Source: Chara braunii
Lineage: Eukaryota > Streptophyta > Charophyceae > Charales > Characeae
Assembly (NCBI GenBank): GCA_003427395.1
Contig: BFEA01000148.1
Coordinates: 682,130 to 727,437, forward strand
Length of the DNA stretch: 45,308 nucleotides
Reading direction: 5' to 3'
Translations under genes and position numbers: made by a program
The notes under the pieces: generated by a model
Seen by the model: the letters and a program-made list of their open reading frames with translations, nothing else
What the model was told of the DNA's origin: nothing
The model's database searches: none
Shown here: one piece after another, positions 22,406 to 40,004 of the stretch
Layout of the letters: the number at the start of each line of letters is the position of its first letter
Position numbering within the stretch: the first letter of the stretch is position 1

Positions 22406-22963
22406 AATCTCTTAGTACTAATGGGTAGTGAACGGGGACTGGAATTCAGGGAGAGGGGGGAAAGGGATGGGGGTCGGGGTGGGCGGGGGGAGAATGGGTG
22501 GGGTGTAGTTCTAATATTAGCTGAGGAGGTAGCTCAGACCTACTTCGGTCTGGCCTGGAAACACTTCAGACGGGCGGACCTTGTCCGTATAAGAGGATTG
22601 GCACTCTCCTTCCTCCCGCCCCTTGCAGCCTACTGCAGCTGCCAACCGAAATCGAGCACCCAGGTTTAGAGAGGGGTGAGGGGAGGGAGAGGGAGGAAGA
22701 AGGAATGTGGGAGCTCAGGAGTGAAGCCAGGGGGTGATGACCAACTGCCCATTGAGTGTGACAGCTGCGAGCCTGTTGTCTCTGACCCAAGTCACCAGGA
22801 ACCATCGTCTGCTTCTTGGTTTGCGCCCTCTGTGCGCCTTCCTTACCCAGTCAACTCGGATCATGGTCCTGATCCAGGCCTTGATTTTGCTGATGATAGC
22901 GCTGTCGCTGGTCGGAGTACAACACGGATCAGATACTGAACTGATCGGAACCGAGAAAGGTAT

Positions 22964-23087
22964 TGGGCCTCGCTGCACTACTCTCGAAACGCACAAAAGA
23001 CAAAAATCATGGTGATGTATCTTTCCATGTTCTAGCAGAAGATTCGGTCTCGTTTTGCACATTTCGAGAGTAGTGCAGCGAGGCCCA
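22964..23087. mobile_element. 124-bp foldback with perfect 26-bp arms upstream of the ASHR2-like gene
   Basis: The left arm starts TGGGCCTCGCTGCACTACTC (22964-22989) and its exact reverse complement is at 23062-23087. The spacer holds CCATGTTCTAGCAGAAG and CGTTTTGCACAT. It lies about 0.8 kb upstream of the start codon and next to a related foldback at 23151-23271. Confidence 0.8.
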
Positions 23088-23150
23088 TTGACCGTAATTC
23101 TCAAGGCCATCGCTCTTTTTTTGTTCTCTTTACTTTTCTCGAGAGAAAGG

Positions 23151-23271
23151 GGATCGGTACACCACTCTCGATATGTGCAAAATGAGAATGAACTTCCCGC
23201 TAGAACATGGCCAGATGCGCCCGCCACATTTTTGTCTTTTTCACATTTCGAGAGTGGTGTGGCGCGGCCCA
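23151..23271. mobile_element. Second, diverged foldback of the same family
   Basis: Arms ACACCACTCTCGATATGTG (from 23159) and CACATTTCGAGAGTGGTGT (to 23260) pair imperfectly, and the right end GGCGCGGCCCA resembles the end of the 22964 element. The inner segment GCTAGAACATGG is the reverse complement of the CCATGTTCTAGC seen in its neighbour, so the two share their middle in opposite orientation. Confidence 0.7.
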
Positions 23272-23773
23272 AAATCTGTCCAGGAACGACAAGCTGATTG
23301 ATGCATCACGGAATGCTCAGGGAATGCTCACTCTCACGATCCATTGACTGACCGGTTGACTGGATCATGAGATCTATTCAAAGATAACCGGCGATCAGCA
23401 GTTGATCAGTGAGTTGATTGATTGATTTGATTGATTGATTGATTGATTGATCGAGTAATCAGTGCACGGCCGTGGACTTTAGTAATTGGGTTCAAGTTAA
23501 TCGAGAATGAGAGGAAAGGCGGCAAATGCCGTTCAGGCTGTGTCTCGCTCAGCGATATTCAACGCAGTTCTCGTTAATTTATGATTTGCGGATGTGAGAA
23601 GGCGTGTAGCAGTCCGTGCGTATGCGTTGTGTGCTTCTGTGAGCGTGCTCGACTTTGTTATGCACGTGCGTACGTGCGTGCATCCGCAGAAAACAGAAAG
23701 CGATTCTTTGTCCGTCTCCGTGTGTGTGTGTGTGCTTGTGGGTGGGTCGGTGGACACCTCTCTCCTTGTGTGN

Positions 23774-23840
<67 letters not shown>
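23774..23840. repeat. (GA)n microsatellite in the presumed 5' leader of the ASHR2-like gene
   Basis: An uninterrupted GA tract ends 16 bp before the chosen start codon, with one undetermined base at 23773. Read in frame it would give an Arg-Glu repeat, but a dinucleotide repeat changes frame when its length changes, so it is better placed in the untranslated leader. Confidence 0.85.
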
Positions 23841-23844
<4 letters not shown>

Positions 23845-23856
23845 TTGGGGTGGGAG

Positions 23857-29277
<5,421 letters not shown>

Positions 29278-29384
29278 GTTTTTTTTTGTAAGAGCGTGGC
29301 GCTGATTCCTTCCGAAACCAATTGCGGTACATTACTACATTGTTGTTATGTTACCCTCCCTATCTGCCCCCCACGGAAGGAGCA

Positions 29385-29825
29385 ATTTTGACCACTAAAG
29401 AGGACCAATTTGAGCATTTACGAGGACCAATTTGAGCCTTTTAGAGGACCAATTTGAGCCTTTAAGAGGACCAATTTGACCCTTTTAGAGGACCAATTTG
29501 AGCCCTTAAGAGGACCAATTGGCACCCCTTAAACCACCACTCCAACAGCCCCTGTACTCCTTTCATGTTTGTCGTCTACGAGTACCGGGGTAAAATGTAC
29601 AGTGCCCAGGCCCGGTAGAGGTTTGGTGGGGCAGTGTACCACAATTGCTTTTCCTCACGGAGGCACTGTAGATTTTAGGCTCGCGGATAAGCAACTTTGG
29701 GTTTGTCAAAATAGATTCTGGATGGAGTGGTGGCTTAAGAGGGGACCAATTTGGACCTCTTAAGAGGACCAGATTTGGCCCCTCGGGAGGGCCAATTCTG
29801 ACCCCTTGGAAGGACCAATTTTGAC
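29385..29825. repeat. 23-24-bp minisatellite downstream of the ASHR2-like gene, in two clusters
   Basis: Six units around AGAGGACCAATTTGAGCC lie at 29385-29525. A second cluster of four degenerate units (GAGGACCAATTTGGACC and variants) lies at 29735-29825, separated by about 210 bp without the unit in which I recognise nothing. The stop codon is at 29275-29277, so the array could fall in the 3' untranslated region. Confidence 0.85.
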
Positions 29826-30092
29826 TCGTTCCAGTTGGCATTGCACGCTTGTGATGTCTCTGTCAACGACTCTCTGCATACCTTTACAAGTCGATCCAAA
29901 TCTATCTCTCTCTTCCCCAATTTGCCCGCCTATCTTTCTGCCCATCAGTTTAATTGGGTGCAAAGGAGTGATGTTCAGCCTGCCGTTTCACCATCCATCG
30001 TTGATCTGTGTGTGTCTCACTCCACTTATTGTCTGCAGCATTCAAGCTGGCACATACTTGAGTGGCTGAGGATTCATTTCGGGATGGCTTCC

Positions 30093-30193
30093 GACTTCAC
30101 CCGAATAGAACGCCCGGTCATTATAGCTGTATTTGGTGCAATTTTCAGTCTAGATACAGCTGTAATGACCGGGCGTTCTATTTGGGTGAAGAC
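30093..30193. mobile_element. 101-bp foldback element (MITE-like), best-preserved copy
   Basis: Two arms of about 38 bp pair with few mismatches: the left begins ACTTCACCCGAATAGAACG, the right ends GGCGTTCTATTTGGGTGAAG, with GGTCATTA/TAATGACC and AGCTGTAT/ATACAGCT deeper in each arm. The loop is about 25 bp with CAATTTTCAGTCTAG. There is no open frame. Related copies lie at 11099, 25528, 26465, 26639 and 26854. The target-site duplication is not clear. Confidence 0.8.
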
Positions 30194-30574
30194 GGTAGTT
30201 GACCAGCTGACGACATGTCTCCCTCTCTACGCCAATCAAAGAGCGACAGGATGAAATCCCTCCGATGCGATTGCCAGCAAGGAACTGTAATTGTCATTAG
30301 AAGAGAGAACGGAGAATAAGAAAGTGGGTGGGAATAACAAGGTACACGAGAGAATGAAATATAAAGAGAGGTTTAAATGGGAAATTTTTGACATAGAGAA
30401 GCGAAGCAAGGTGTCTGCATTAGGATATACACAGGCAAATCAAGAAATGTTTGTTTGGGTGGAAGAAAAAGGAAGAGGCGCGAAAATGCAGAAAATGTCA
30501 AAATGAATGGTTTGTTTGTAATCAAACGGCGCATTTACTCTGGATGGCATTGCTTCAACCAGAACAATACTAAA

Positions 30575-30728
30575 TGGTGATGATGATTGATTGATGATTG
30601 ATTGGTGATTTGATTGGTGATTTGATTGGTGATTGATTGGTGATTGATTGATCGATGATTGATTGGTTGATTGATTGATTGGTTGATTGATTGATTGATT
30701 GATTGATTGATGATGATGATGACGATGA
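30575..30728. repeat. (TGAT)n-type simple repeat
   Basis: GATTGATTGGTGATT and GATTGATTGATTGA variants end in (GATGAT)n. A shorter GATT run is at about 23408-23452. Confidence 0.9.
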
Positions 30729-31117
30729 CGATGAGGCAGCTGTGTGATCAATAACCTGGCGTTAAAATAAAAAAAAAAGAACTAGGTGGACGGATGTCTG
30801 AGCAGGAAACCAGTCAGAAATCGAAAGATGGCCTGTTCCAATACAATGACTGGAAAACCCGGAACCCAACATTCTCCCTAAAAAAAATGAAGGACAAATT
30901 GTCAAATTGGCTGAGCTGGGTGCACACTGCACACACTTCACATCCGGCGTGTAGCGGGCTTCCCCCTTATGGCCAATCTGGAATCGAGCCAACGTAACTA
31001 AAGCTGAGTTTGGTCCAGATACAGAACCCAGTAACGTACGTCCAGGTTTATGCCAGGTTTATGTTTTGGAAGCCTACGCCCATTATTACAAGCATATGTT
31101 TACCTTCAGACCTTAAG

Positions 31118-31120
<3 letters not shown>

Positions 31121-31188
<68 letters not shown>
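31121..31188. repeat. (GA)n microsatellite
   Basis: A pure GA run of 68 bp between unremarkable flanks, about 110 bp upstream of the SINE-like element. Confidence 0.97.
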
Positions 31189-31192
<4 letters not shown>

Positions 31193-31295
31193 GACAGAGT
31201 CCATCGGGTGGGGGCTGTTGAGGATAACCGATACTGCAAGCTGTGAGAAAGTATAAACAATGGCAGCTTGTTAACTTTAACATACCATTGAAGGT

Positions 31296-31660
31296 GCCAA
31301 CGACCATAGCGCAGTAGGTACACCCAATGAACTGTTGAAACACAAATGCGAGTTCGAATCCAGATGGAATCAGGTGAACAGCATAAAGTAATTCTGAATT
31401 ACTGAGGACCAGTCAGTTCAATGATGATATCTTCGTAGAGGCTCGCTCGAGCAGAAAGGTCTGGCTAGAGTGGTTGGAGACACTTGAAGAGACTCGCCAG
31501 ACTCGTAACTGTATGATATCAGGCAACTTCCTGATTGGAGTCATCCATCATGCATGAGGTTATTCATTACTCAAGTTGGAAAGCCATGTGATGTACGACA
31601 GCTTGCACGGTTTGGTGGACACTTAAGGCCGTCGCCCTTTGAAAGGAAAAAAAAAGGGAA
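31296..31660 (+). mobile_element. tRNA-derived SINE-like element
   Basis: The head has Pol III boxes: A-box-like TAGCGCAGTAGGTA and B-box-like AGTTCGAATCC (about 31307-31363). The body has TAATTCTGAATTACTGAGGA and CAGTCAGTTCAATGATGATA, and the 3' end reads AAGGCCGTCGCCCTTTGAAA followed by an A-rich tail. Head, body and tail motifs recur in order, on the minus strand, at 21470-21636. The 5' and 3' limits are approximate. Confidence 0.65.
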
Positions 31661-31699
31661 AAAGGGAAGAAAAAACATACCTTTGAAAGCACGCATGTG

Positions 31700-33330
31700 G
31701 AGATGGCTCATTCCGCTGCTCATCAGCAATTGTTACCCCCTTTTTTTTTTTTATGTTATGATCCTGACTATATCTTGCAGTGCAACAACTCAAAGAAAGG
31801 CAATGCCTTTCAGTTGCAACTGAAATGAAAGGACTTGGAAAGAGAAATAGACAAAGGAAGAAGAAGAAGTATGGAAGTAGAAGAAGATGATGATGAACAC
31901 CAGCAAGTGCCAATGTCAATTCCCCTTCACCTTGCCAAGTTGGCACCTTCTTCAACCTCCAATAACTCCCCCAACTTCTTCTTAAACCACCACTACCTTT
32001 TCCCATGTGGGCCGTCGTCGGGCCCCCGATCTTTAGGAGGTCGAAACGAAACGACAGCCACCGATGATCTTTATCAACTGCGGTCGTCGTCAGGGCCGGC
32101 CTCCGATTTTTTGGCGTAGGACATTTTCCCGTTTTCCTAACAGCGGGAAAGATAGTGGTGCACTGTGGTTGTTAACACTGATAATAATAATAAAAATAAC
32201 AATGAAAGAATGAACCAGAATCAATGTCAGAATCCTCTTACTGCCAGCCACTCAAGAGGTGCATCATAGCCATCTCATACATCCTTCTCCTACTGAGTCG
32301 AGCAGCTAGCTATGGCGGATTATCGGAGTGAAGCTCCAAGGTTCGAAGGACAATGCAAAGCTACCATGCCCCGCTTGCTATGGCTGCCATGCCTATCACT
32401 ACCCCTGGAGTCTTCCTTGTAGGTGCCAACAGCGCCTGGGGCCTTCCAGGTGCAGCGCCAACAGAGAAGATGAAGATGAAAATGCAGACCACCATAGCCA
32501 GGTAAGCTCCTCCGTCACTCACTCTCCTTCTTGCTCACCGTCTTCCTCGTCCGACTCCTACTCCCCCGGAGTCCCCTCCTCGGACCTCTCCACCGTAGCC
32601 AAGGTGGAAGGCCAAGGTCGCCTTCTTCCTCACCCAGCATTGCTTCAGCTGGGTGCCCGCTCCAGCAGCGTGACTCGAAACTGCACGCAAGTAAATGAGG
32701 CTGAGCCTCTTGCCTCCACCGAAGATATACCAGAGTATTGCCCCTTCGCGCGTTTGCTTCGAGGCTGCGCTGCCTCTTAAGTTGTCCCGTACCACCAGGA
32801 GTTGGAGGGGGAACATCATTGCTGACTTTGCAGTCCCCAGATAGACTGCTGGACTGGTCCCTGTAAGCCTACAGGACTTCTAAAATTCAAGTCGGCATCT
32901 ATAAAGGTACTACCTTTTCCCTTTTCTGCCTACTTACCGCTACTTGAGTGTTTTCCAACCTGTGTGGGCCAAGCCTACTTCTAATTCCGCGCTGCACCGC
33001 ACATCAACACGGCCACAGGCAAGTACCGGGCCCGTGGGCCTTCTCAGTACAAGTACCCTTAGCAGGTCACACACACACCCAAGCAATCATGCAGTCAGGC
33101 AAACACAGGGAAACTCTGCAATCATGCACACACACGAAACAGTCTGGCACAGTCATGCTTTTCTCTGTGGAGTTGTGTATAGCGAATATGACGACACACG
33201 TACTTGGAAACTCAGCAGAAAACAGGAATCTTAGCAAGTCACTCAGTCCAGCGGTGGAACTCAGAAAAAAACATGCCTTTGGGCCTGTGATTTTGCAGGT
33301 CGTTACATTTATTTAAATTGATTTAATGAT
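31700..33330. other. Stretch without a recognised gene; one unassigned 150-codon frame
   Basis: The frame 32328-32780 (plus) encodes a Ser/Pro-rich, Cys-containing product starting MKLQGSKDNAKLPCPACYG. I see no known domain and no clear splice sites. It could be a chance frame or a decayed element. Confidence 0.3.
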
Positions 33331-33439
33331 AATTTGCCAAATGGCCCTCGATTTCTTGACTTGCGTTTGTCATCCTTGTGCAGCAGCCATGCCCATCTTC
33401 TTTGTACGCATTCCAGTTGTATCGGGTGTTAGTAAGGAC
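33331..33439 (-). pseudogene. Diverged U6 snRNA pseudogene
   Basis: Minus-strand reading contains CCGATACAACTGGAAT, ACAAAGAAGATGGGCATGG and GCACAAGGATGACAAACGCA, then AGAAATCG and GGCCATTTGGCAAATT. The order and spacing match U6, with many substitutions and small insertions. It is more diverged than the copy at 17384-17484, and no Pol III promoter elements are seen. Confidence 0.65.
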
Positions 33440-34402
33440 GCCCCTCACCTCCCCTCCCCCCCCCCCTTGGGGCAATCTTTATTCGATATATTTTCTCCTT
33501 CACTCTAGCACAGTAGCTCTCCGCTGCAGATGAAAAAGAGGGAGTGTCTGCACCTGTGCCATCTGCAGTGTCAGATGCAGCAGTGAGTACTGACGATGAA
33601 ATCCCATGGTCACACTGGTGCATGGAATCCTGGCCATGGTGTCTTCGAGGTTTTCTGGGTCATGTTCAAGAAGAAAACCGAGAGCGCATTGTCTCATGGA
33701 AATGCGTTCAAGTTTCTGTACAGGAAGGGAATTGATTCTGACAGGACCTTAGAAGAATGAATGCGCACCTAGCCCATTTTGCTGAATGGTACATACATGC
33801 AACCCTCAATGAACAGGTCAGGAGTTTGGATCTGGAGAGCCGTGAGATACAATAAGGTTAGGGCCTAACGATTGTTGGTGGGGGGGGGATGACAGGAAGA
33901 AGGAAAGAAAATTAGTAGAAAAGAAAAAAAAAGGAATGAATTTGCACCATCTGATCATGCAGATGAAATGTTCAGGAGGCAAGGACGCTCTCTGTCGGCG
34001 TAATGATGATGAAGGGTAGTTGAAAAGGCCGAGTTATCCCCCTCAGAATACATGCATTCCAGGACGGGCTGTGGGCTGTGTCACCTCCAATCAGACTGCT
34101 GAAGGTATCAGATCACGGCCGTTGATGATAATCGCCAAGCATTGTATATTGGACTCTGACATGAATGTTTGGCTTCTTTGGTGATGGCGGTAGGTCATGG
34201 AATGGATCGGTGGGCCAAATGTGGCTACCGTTCACAGATCCAAAGTTGGGTTTAAAGCACTAGTACATGCCAGCTATCGGTCGCAGGCCTCTCTTGGAGG
34301 CTGCCAGCCACCGATTCATTTTATCTACGGCACTTGGCCTCCTAAATTTTTGGAGAGGCTGGAAATAGGTTCTCCAGTTGCCTGGGGTCATGTACTGGTG
34401 GT

Positions 34403-34553
34403 TTAAACCACCAGTACTTGGGCACTGCGCGACGCGCCGGCCGCACCTTTTTTGAAGCCGCGCGGGCTGTCGATACGATTTATCGACGGCCTGCCGGTAG
34501 CGAAATTCCCGTAGCGTTAACGCTAAGGCGTCGCCCAAGTACTGGTGGTTTAA
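34403..34553. mobile_element. 151-bp GC-rich foldback with TTTAAACCACCAGTACTTGG ends
   Basis: 21-bp ends at 34403-34423 and 34533-34553 are exact reverse complements. The interior is GC-rich with GCGTTAACGC and CGATACGATTTATCG palindromic cores. Just to the left, 34392-34417 is a perfect 26-bp palindrome centred on TTTAAA, as if the end of another copy abuts this one. Related ends occur at 12999-13059 and 45041-45165. Confidence 0.75.
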
Positions 34554-34790
34554 GAAAGGTTCAACAATTTAGAGTTGGAGAGAGGTGGCGGTTTAAATTG
34601 GTTGGTCAATAGCCTGACCCTCTGTGGTCACCGATTGCTGTGAGTCTCGTGCTGTGAATGAAGACCATCTCAGCAGAAAAAGTATTTTATCACCCGTCAA
34701 CATCTCCAGGTGGGTCAGGTCATTTCACTGCTGTGATGACATTCACCAATTTAAAGATAAAACCATAGGAAACCAATTTTAATTTTCGGA

Positions 34791-35080
34791 CTAGGCTACC
34801 AGGGTGGCCTGGGGTCACTTGCCCGGCCGGGCCAAAAATAATAAAAATTTAAAAAATCAAAAAAATAAAAATAAATATTTTAAAATTTTAAAATTTATTC
34901 TAAATTTAGTGAAGAATTTCGATGTGACCCTGAGGCAAAAGTTGTTCAGTTTATTTTTCTGCATAACATAGTTTTTTTCCGGATTTTTTGGGTTTTTTTA
35001 ATTTTTTTTTTGCTGGGACCTTCTCTGGTCCTTGCATGGGCTGGCCACCCGGAACTCGGCCGGCCCGGCTGGTAGCCGAG
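34791..35080. mobile_element. Copy of the CTAGGCTACCAG terminal-inverted-repeat element
   Basis: The left end is CTAGGCTACCAG and the right end CTGGTAGCCGAG, one base off a perfect repeat. Internal blocks AAGAATTTCGATGTGACCC, GCATAACATAG and GTCCTTGCATGGGCTGGCC match the element at 42803-43080 in the same order. No clean target-site duplication is left. Confidence 0.8.
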
Positions 35081-36837
35081 TTCTTAGACCAATTGTATTT
35101 TAATTTTTAAATCAATTTTAAACCACTTTAAACCACAAAAACATGGTCTTCAGCATTGTCACCATAGGTGTGGTGTTGGTGGAATTTCCTTTTTTTTTTT
35201 TTTTTTTTTTTTTTTNTTTGCGATGATGGAATTTCCATTGGAAACGGATCTCAGGATGACAGGATATGTAGGGTAATCGTTGGGCGCTCCTGGGGGCCGT
35301 ATCGCTGAGGGAGAGCACTTCTGAAGGTTGGGGATGCATTGTTCAGGTAGGAAAAGCAATTATCATTTGGATAATTTGGCTCGACAGGAATGGTCAGGGG
35401 TTCCACTCAGAGGAGATGCTAGACCACCAAGCAAAGTCGATGTAAAAAACCATGCTTAGCACGACAATCAGGACATGAATGCTCAACACATAGGGGAAGC
35501 CTTTTTGTGTTGAGTAGGAACCTGGAATGTCCTGTATAAGGACCTCAAATTCCAGGTTTAGGACCAACGTCCGAGTCGGTCTGACCAATTAACTCAAATA
35601 GCCAAAACAAGTGTGTGCATTTTCGCAGGTATCGTGCAAATTATGCATGTGCATGTTCATTTGCTCATAATGACTACGTGAAAATAAAGTGGTTTAATCA
35701 CTCAAACAAAGAGGTTGTGTGACATTAAATGATCACTCTCACAAAAATGTTGTGGCTTATCCATCAGCATTCACGCAGCACACAGACAATCACCAAGACT
35801 CGATCCATAATTTTTCATGCATACGTGCGATTACACAAAACTTGAACAACAACATCGCACACACTAAAGGAGTCAACTTTACCATTCCCTTCGACTCATA
35901 CCTTACCTTACGCACACAAACCTCAACCATTTTCTGCGATCCTACAAGAAACATAAAGTCTTTAAAAATAGTCATTCAGAAAGCAGTCTGGATGAAAATC
36001 ACTAAAAACATAAAAACCCAAAGGAGCTAAGGCCTTAGGTTGAGAATCTTGGGATGTTGAGGCATGTAAATTATGTTGTAAACTAACATGTTATTGAAGG
36101 TCCATAAAGAATAACAGAATAATGATCCTTTGTAGGATCAAACCGAATAAATCGAACCTTCAATCGATATCGTACACCTCCATCACAATACATACAAAAA
36201 ATGATCAATACTACGTTTAAAACAAATCGAGGATACACTTCATTTCGCAACCTAACTCTTCTACTAACTTTTTTCTCACTTTTCTCTAATTGGCAGCAGA
36301 AGACGTTGAAAATTTTGGCAGCATCTCCTCCAATTAGGGTGGATTGTCAAAATTTTCCTAGCAGAATATAACCTAGCTCTCCAAACTTCAAGAAATTTCG
36401 GCAACGCTTCCCGTAGGAAACATAGACTGCCAAGATTTATACAAAGTTGAAGATGCGAAAGCAAAGTACAAAGTACAATTATACTTGGGACTAACTTTTG
36501 ACACTCACTTGACAGTTAGAACTGGAAATCGTCTACACAGATGGTATCGTGAGCTAACACCAGTCCTAACTTCTAGTAAGGTTGGTCCTATCTTATCCCA
36601 AGTTTTTTTTCTGTCATTCATCTTACCTGCCTATAGCTCCAACACTCAATGAGCATCTAAAGCAACTAAGTTATCGAAAGAATATCCCAAAAAGACACCC
36701 GCAAAAGACATACAAGTGAGTAGAATAACGTCTCTCATCAACCCTCAGGTTCCTTTCCAGATCACATAGTCCGTCAAAGTCTCTCGTTATTACCCTTTTA
36801 CCCTTCTTTACATAAGGCATAGGATCAAACAACCCAA

Positions 36838-37250
36838 CGTACGGGTATGAGTGACTTGGCTAAGTTATATGAACGGGCCACACCAACTCATGGTGCCCTA
36901 GTCTAGTAGAACAAGTGAACGTAAGGCATATGACCATGTCACACCATAAACTTATGGTGTGACTAGCTTCTACTTAGACGATTGACGTAAGGCGTATGAC
37001 CAGGCCGCACCAACTTATGGTGAGGTTGGTCATCCTGAACATTCAGCATACGCAAATAACTGGGCCGCCTCAACTTATGAGAAGGTTCGGCCTTTGCCTG
37101 AACAAACGGCAAGAGGCATATGACTAGAACATACAAACTTATGGTGTGACTAGTCAACCCAAACAATGACATATAGCGTAGAACTTGGCTACCCAACTTA
37201 TGGGCATCCCAGTCTGCTTAGACAAGCAACATGTGTGTATGACTGAATGC
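36838..37250. repeat. Diverged minisatellite of about 62 bp
   Basis: Units starting near 36917, 36984, 37046, 37108 and 37168 share the order ..GTAAGGCATATGACCAGGCC, ACACCAACTTATGGTG and a following GACTAGTC-like or GGTTGGTC-like word. Weaker units flank these. Divergence is high, so the array is old. Confidence 0.7.
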
Positions 37251-37251
37251 A

Positions 37252-37524
37252 TCCCCTACGAGAGTGGTCGAAGACCACTTGTCCGACCAAGCAAAAAACT
37301 AATAATAATAATAATAAAACTTATTTTTAAATTTTATTTTATATTTTAAATTTCGTAAAGAATTTCGTTGAGACCCTGAGGCAGAAGTTTGTCAATTTAT
37401 TTTTTTGCATAATGTTTTTTTTTTTTTTTTTTTTTTTTCCCTCTTGATGTGACCTTCCCTGGTCCTTGCACGGTTGGGCCGCCCAAGAAACAGGGTGATC
37501 CGTATGACCTGGTTGATAGCCTAG
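37252..37524. mobile_element. Diverged copy of the CTAGGCTACCAG element
   Basis: The right end is GATAGCCTAG. Internal GAGACCCTGAGGCAGAAG, GCATAATG plus a long T run, and CCTGGTCCTTGCACGG match the family. The left end (CTACGAGAGTGG) is degraded. It lies just after the 62-bp minisatellite. Confidence 0.65.
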
Positions 37525-40004
37525 TGTATATATATATATATACAGGGTTGCCTAAGAGGAGAGTGTTTTGAATCATTGTCTAAGAGGAAGAATAGTGCAT
37601 TGATGATAATCTCGAGTTTATAAGAGATTTTTTTTAATCATAATTATTTAATCAAATAACAAACACTTCGTGAATTGCCAAGGAAGTTATGCGACAATTG
37701 AGGCAAGTGACCGACCATGCTAACAAACATGGAGAGATCAATATGTTTGATTCTGACTTTCCAATTAAATACGATGACCGTCCAACTTTACGAAGTTATC
37801 GCAGAGACTATCCAATCTCGATCTATCAATTTAATCATCTTAGATTTAACGATAAAGATCTTTATTCTTATTAAAGTGTTTCATTTTCTTCTTAATTGAT
37901 TGATATTTAAAATGTTTAAAAGTTATATACCTCAGCATCGACATTGACAATCATAACTCTTGGAGGTTACAATGAGTAGTTTACGTTCCAATTGGCTTAT
38001 CTAAAAAAATTATTTCCACGTATATTTATTAGTTGTAGTACTTTGTACAATGATAGTTAGATTTTGTTAAAATTCAATCATAACTTTGAGTTTGTTTTTC
38101 TTTCTCACTATAATTTTGTAAATTACTGTTTGGATGTATTTATCACACTATATCATTTAGTATTTATATTGCTTTAAAGTCTCACAAACTTATCAATAAG
38201 TCCGTGTTCGAGATTGCTGCCATTTTACATGATCCGTTTGTGTTTACTATTTGGTTCTTTATCTGAAGTATAATTTGGCAATGAGGGTTAAATCCAATAT
38301 GATAATATTATTGTAAGCAGTCCCCTCACCATATAGTTACGCGAGAAATCTCTTCAAATTTCAAGTGACATTGGAAGGAAGATGTATCAGTAAGTTTTTA
38401 AAACGTGTTTTAGTTAAGGATTCAAATTCAATATGATAATGACCTCACATCTCTATGACTGATTTTGAGGACTTTGTCAGAAAGATTATTACTTGTAAAC
38501 AGGATGCAGTGCATGATTGTAACCAGAGTTTTGAAGTACATACATATAAAATTAGCCTATATCACATTGTTCTCCTCCAGTCTCAAACTTATGGATCCAT
38601 TATCAAGTGTTTTACCATCCAACTGGACCATATTCTTGCATTCATCCATATCATCATAATAATGTTTTGTGAGGTTGTTATACAAGTTACAAAGTTCTGC
38701 CATGCATTATGGAAATGACCATGTTCGATTAGAGACTCAAACTCACCGGAAGAGATCTAACTATTTAATGTGACCACATTTGAGGAGAGTATAACCTATT
38801 GGAGAAGATTCAACCATCTTCATAAATATGGACAAGTTTTTTTTCACCCCTATCCGGAGTGAAGCAAAGTCATGGTGATCCTGATCGTTTTATCCTGCAA
38901 TCATTATAACCAAATATTATACACGTATAGGCTAAATGCGAATCTGGCAACACCCTCCTCTCATTCAATCATTCAGGAACTCAATCTCATTGAGAAGATA
39001 CCTTCACTATAGGCTTATACAATCCCTTTAAGTTATCCACTGGGATTTCTCTCTCTATGGAGTCCCTTGACTTGTCTTCTTACCTCATTTTCCCCAGGGC
39101 TTCTACTCGCAATCTTGAGGAGTCAAACCTGTAAATAAACTATTAGTTCAAATTTTAGAGTAGGACTTAAATGCAGTACACAAAAGAGAGTTGAAGTTTT
39201 GTTAGTTGGTTGGATCACTCACTTTCATTACCTGTCTATCATGATGAAAAGTTACCTTCGCTATCTTTTCCTTCTTCATGAAGGTGTCATGCTCTCGGCA
39301 ACTCCGTCTGTGCCCGAGATGGTTCCAGAAGTTAGAGAAGTGTTTGAGTTGATGTTGTCCGCGAGCCTGCAAAGAGAGCATGGTTGTTTCTTGAGTAACT
39401 GACCAGCCAGAGGATACACTCTAAAGTAACTGACAAGCTATAAGATAGGTTGTTGTGTGGAGTTATAACGGGCATCAAAACCCCATCAAGCTAAAGTTAA
39501 AATACACAAAATCATTCAACTTATGAAAACTCAACATTGGTCAGCGCCGAGTTTGGAAGAAAGATACATCATTAGCCAAGTCATTGAAATGATTGTGGAT
39601 GCTATCTATGAATCATGCAATGTCTGATGAACAAGATATGCGCAAAATGGGAGGATTAGCTTCTTTGTTACCTTTTACTTATGCTATGAGGAGAAGGATA
39701 TAAGAAAAAAAAAGTGATAAAAAAGAGAGTAATAGCAAGCAATAAAATGTTTTCCCGATTCATTGGTTATGTCAATTGAGTTAATGTTACTTGCTGTCAA
39801 TTTGAACTTTTTAGTCTTTTCTGTTTATCTAGATGACATGATGGGTCAATTATTTGCTTTATTCGTATTAACTGTAGCTGCTGCAGAATCGTATAGCCAT
39901 ATGGTAGTTTGATGGGATTCTGGTGCCTACCATAACTCAACAGAAAGGGTGGTCAAACTGAGTGAGCACCATTGTGGTTCAAGGTTATTTTACTTCTCTG
40001 ACTA

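Noticed and set aside
22715-23272. A 185-codon minus-strand frame
   Set aside because: It runs through both foldback elements upstream of the SET gene and shows no domain.
23581-23856. N-terminal extension of the SET protein from the ATG at 23581
   Set aside because: It would be translated through (GA)n with an undetermined base, and a dinucleotide tract would shift frame with any length change. The SET homology starts just after 23857.
29281-29291. TGTAA polyadenylation signal after the SET gene stop codon
   Set aside because: The word is present at 29287-29291, only about 10 bp after the stop, and is too short to support a 3' end call.
36276-36470. An LTR retrotransposon LTR
   Set aside because: A few words recall plant LTRs, but there is no second LTR, primer-binding site, polypurine tract or polyprotein.
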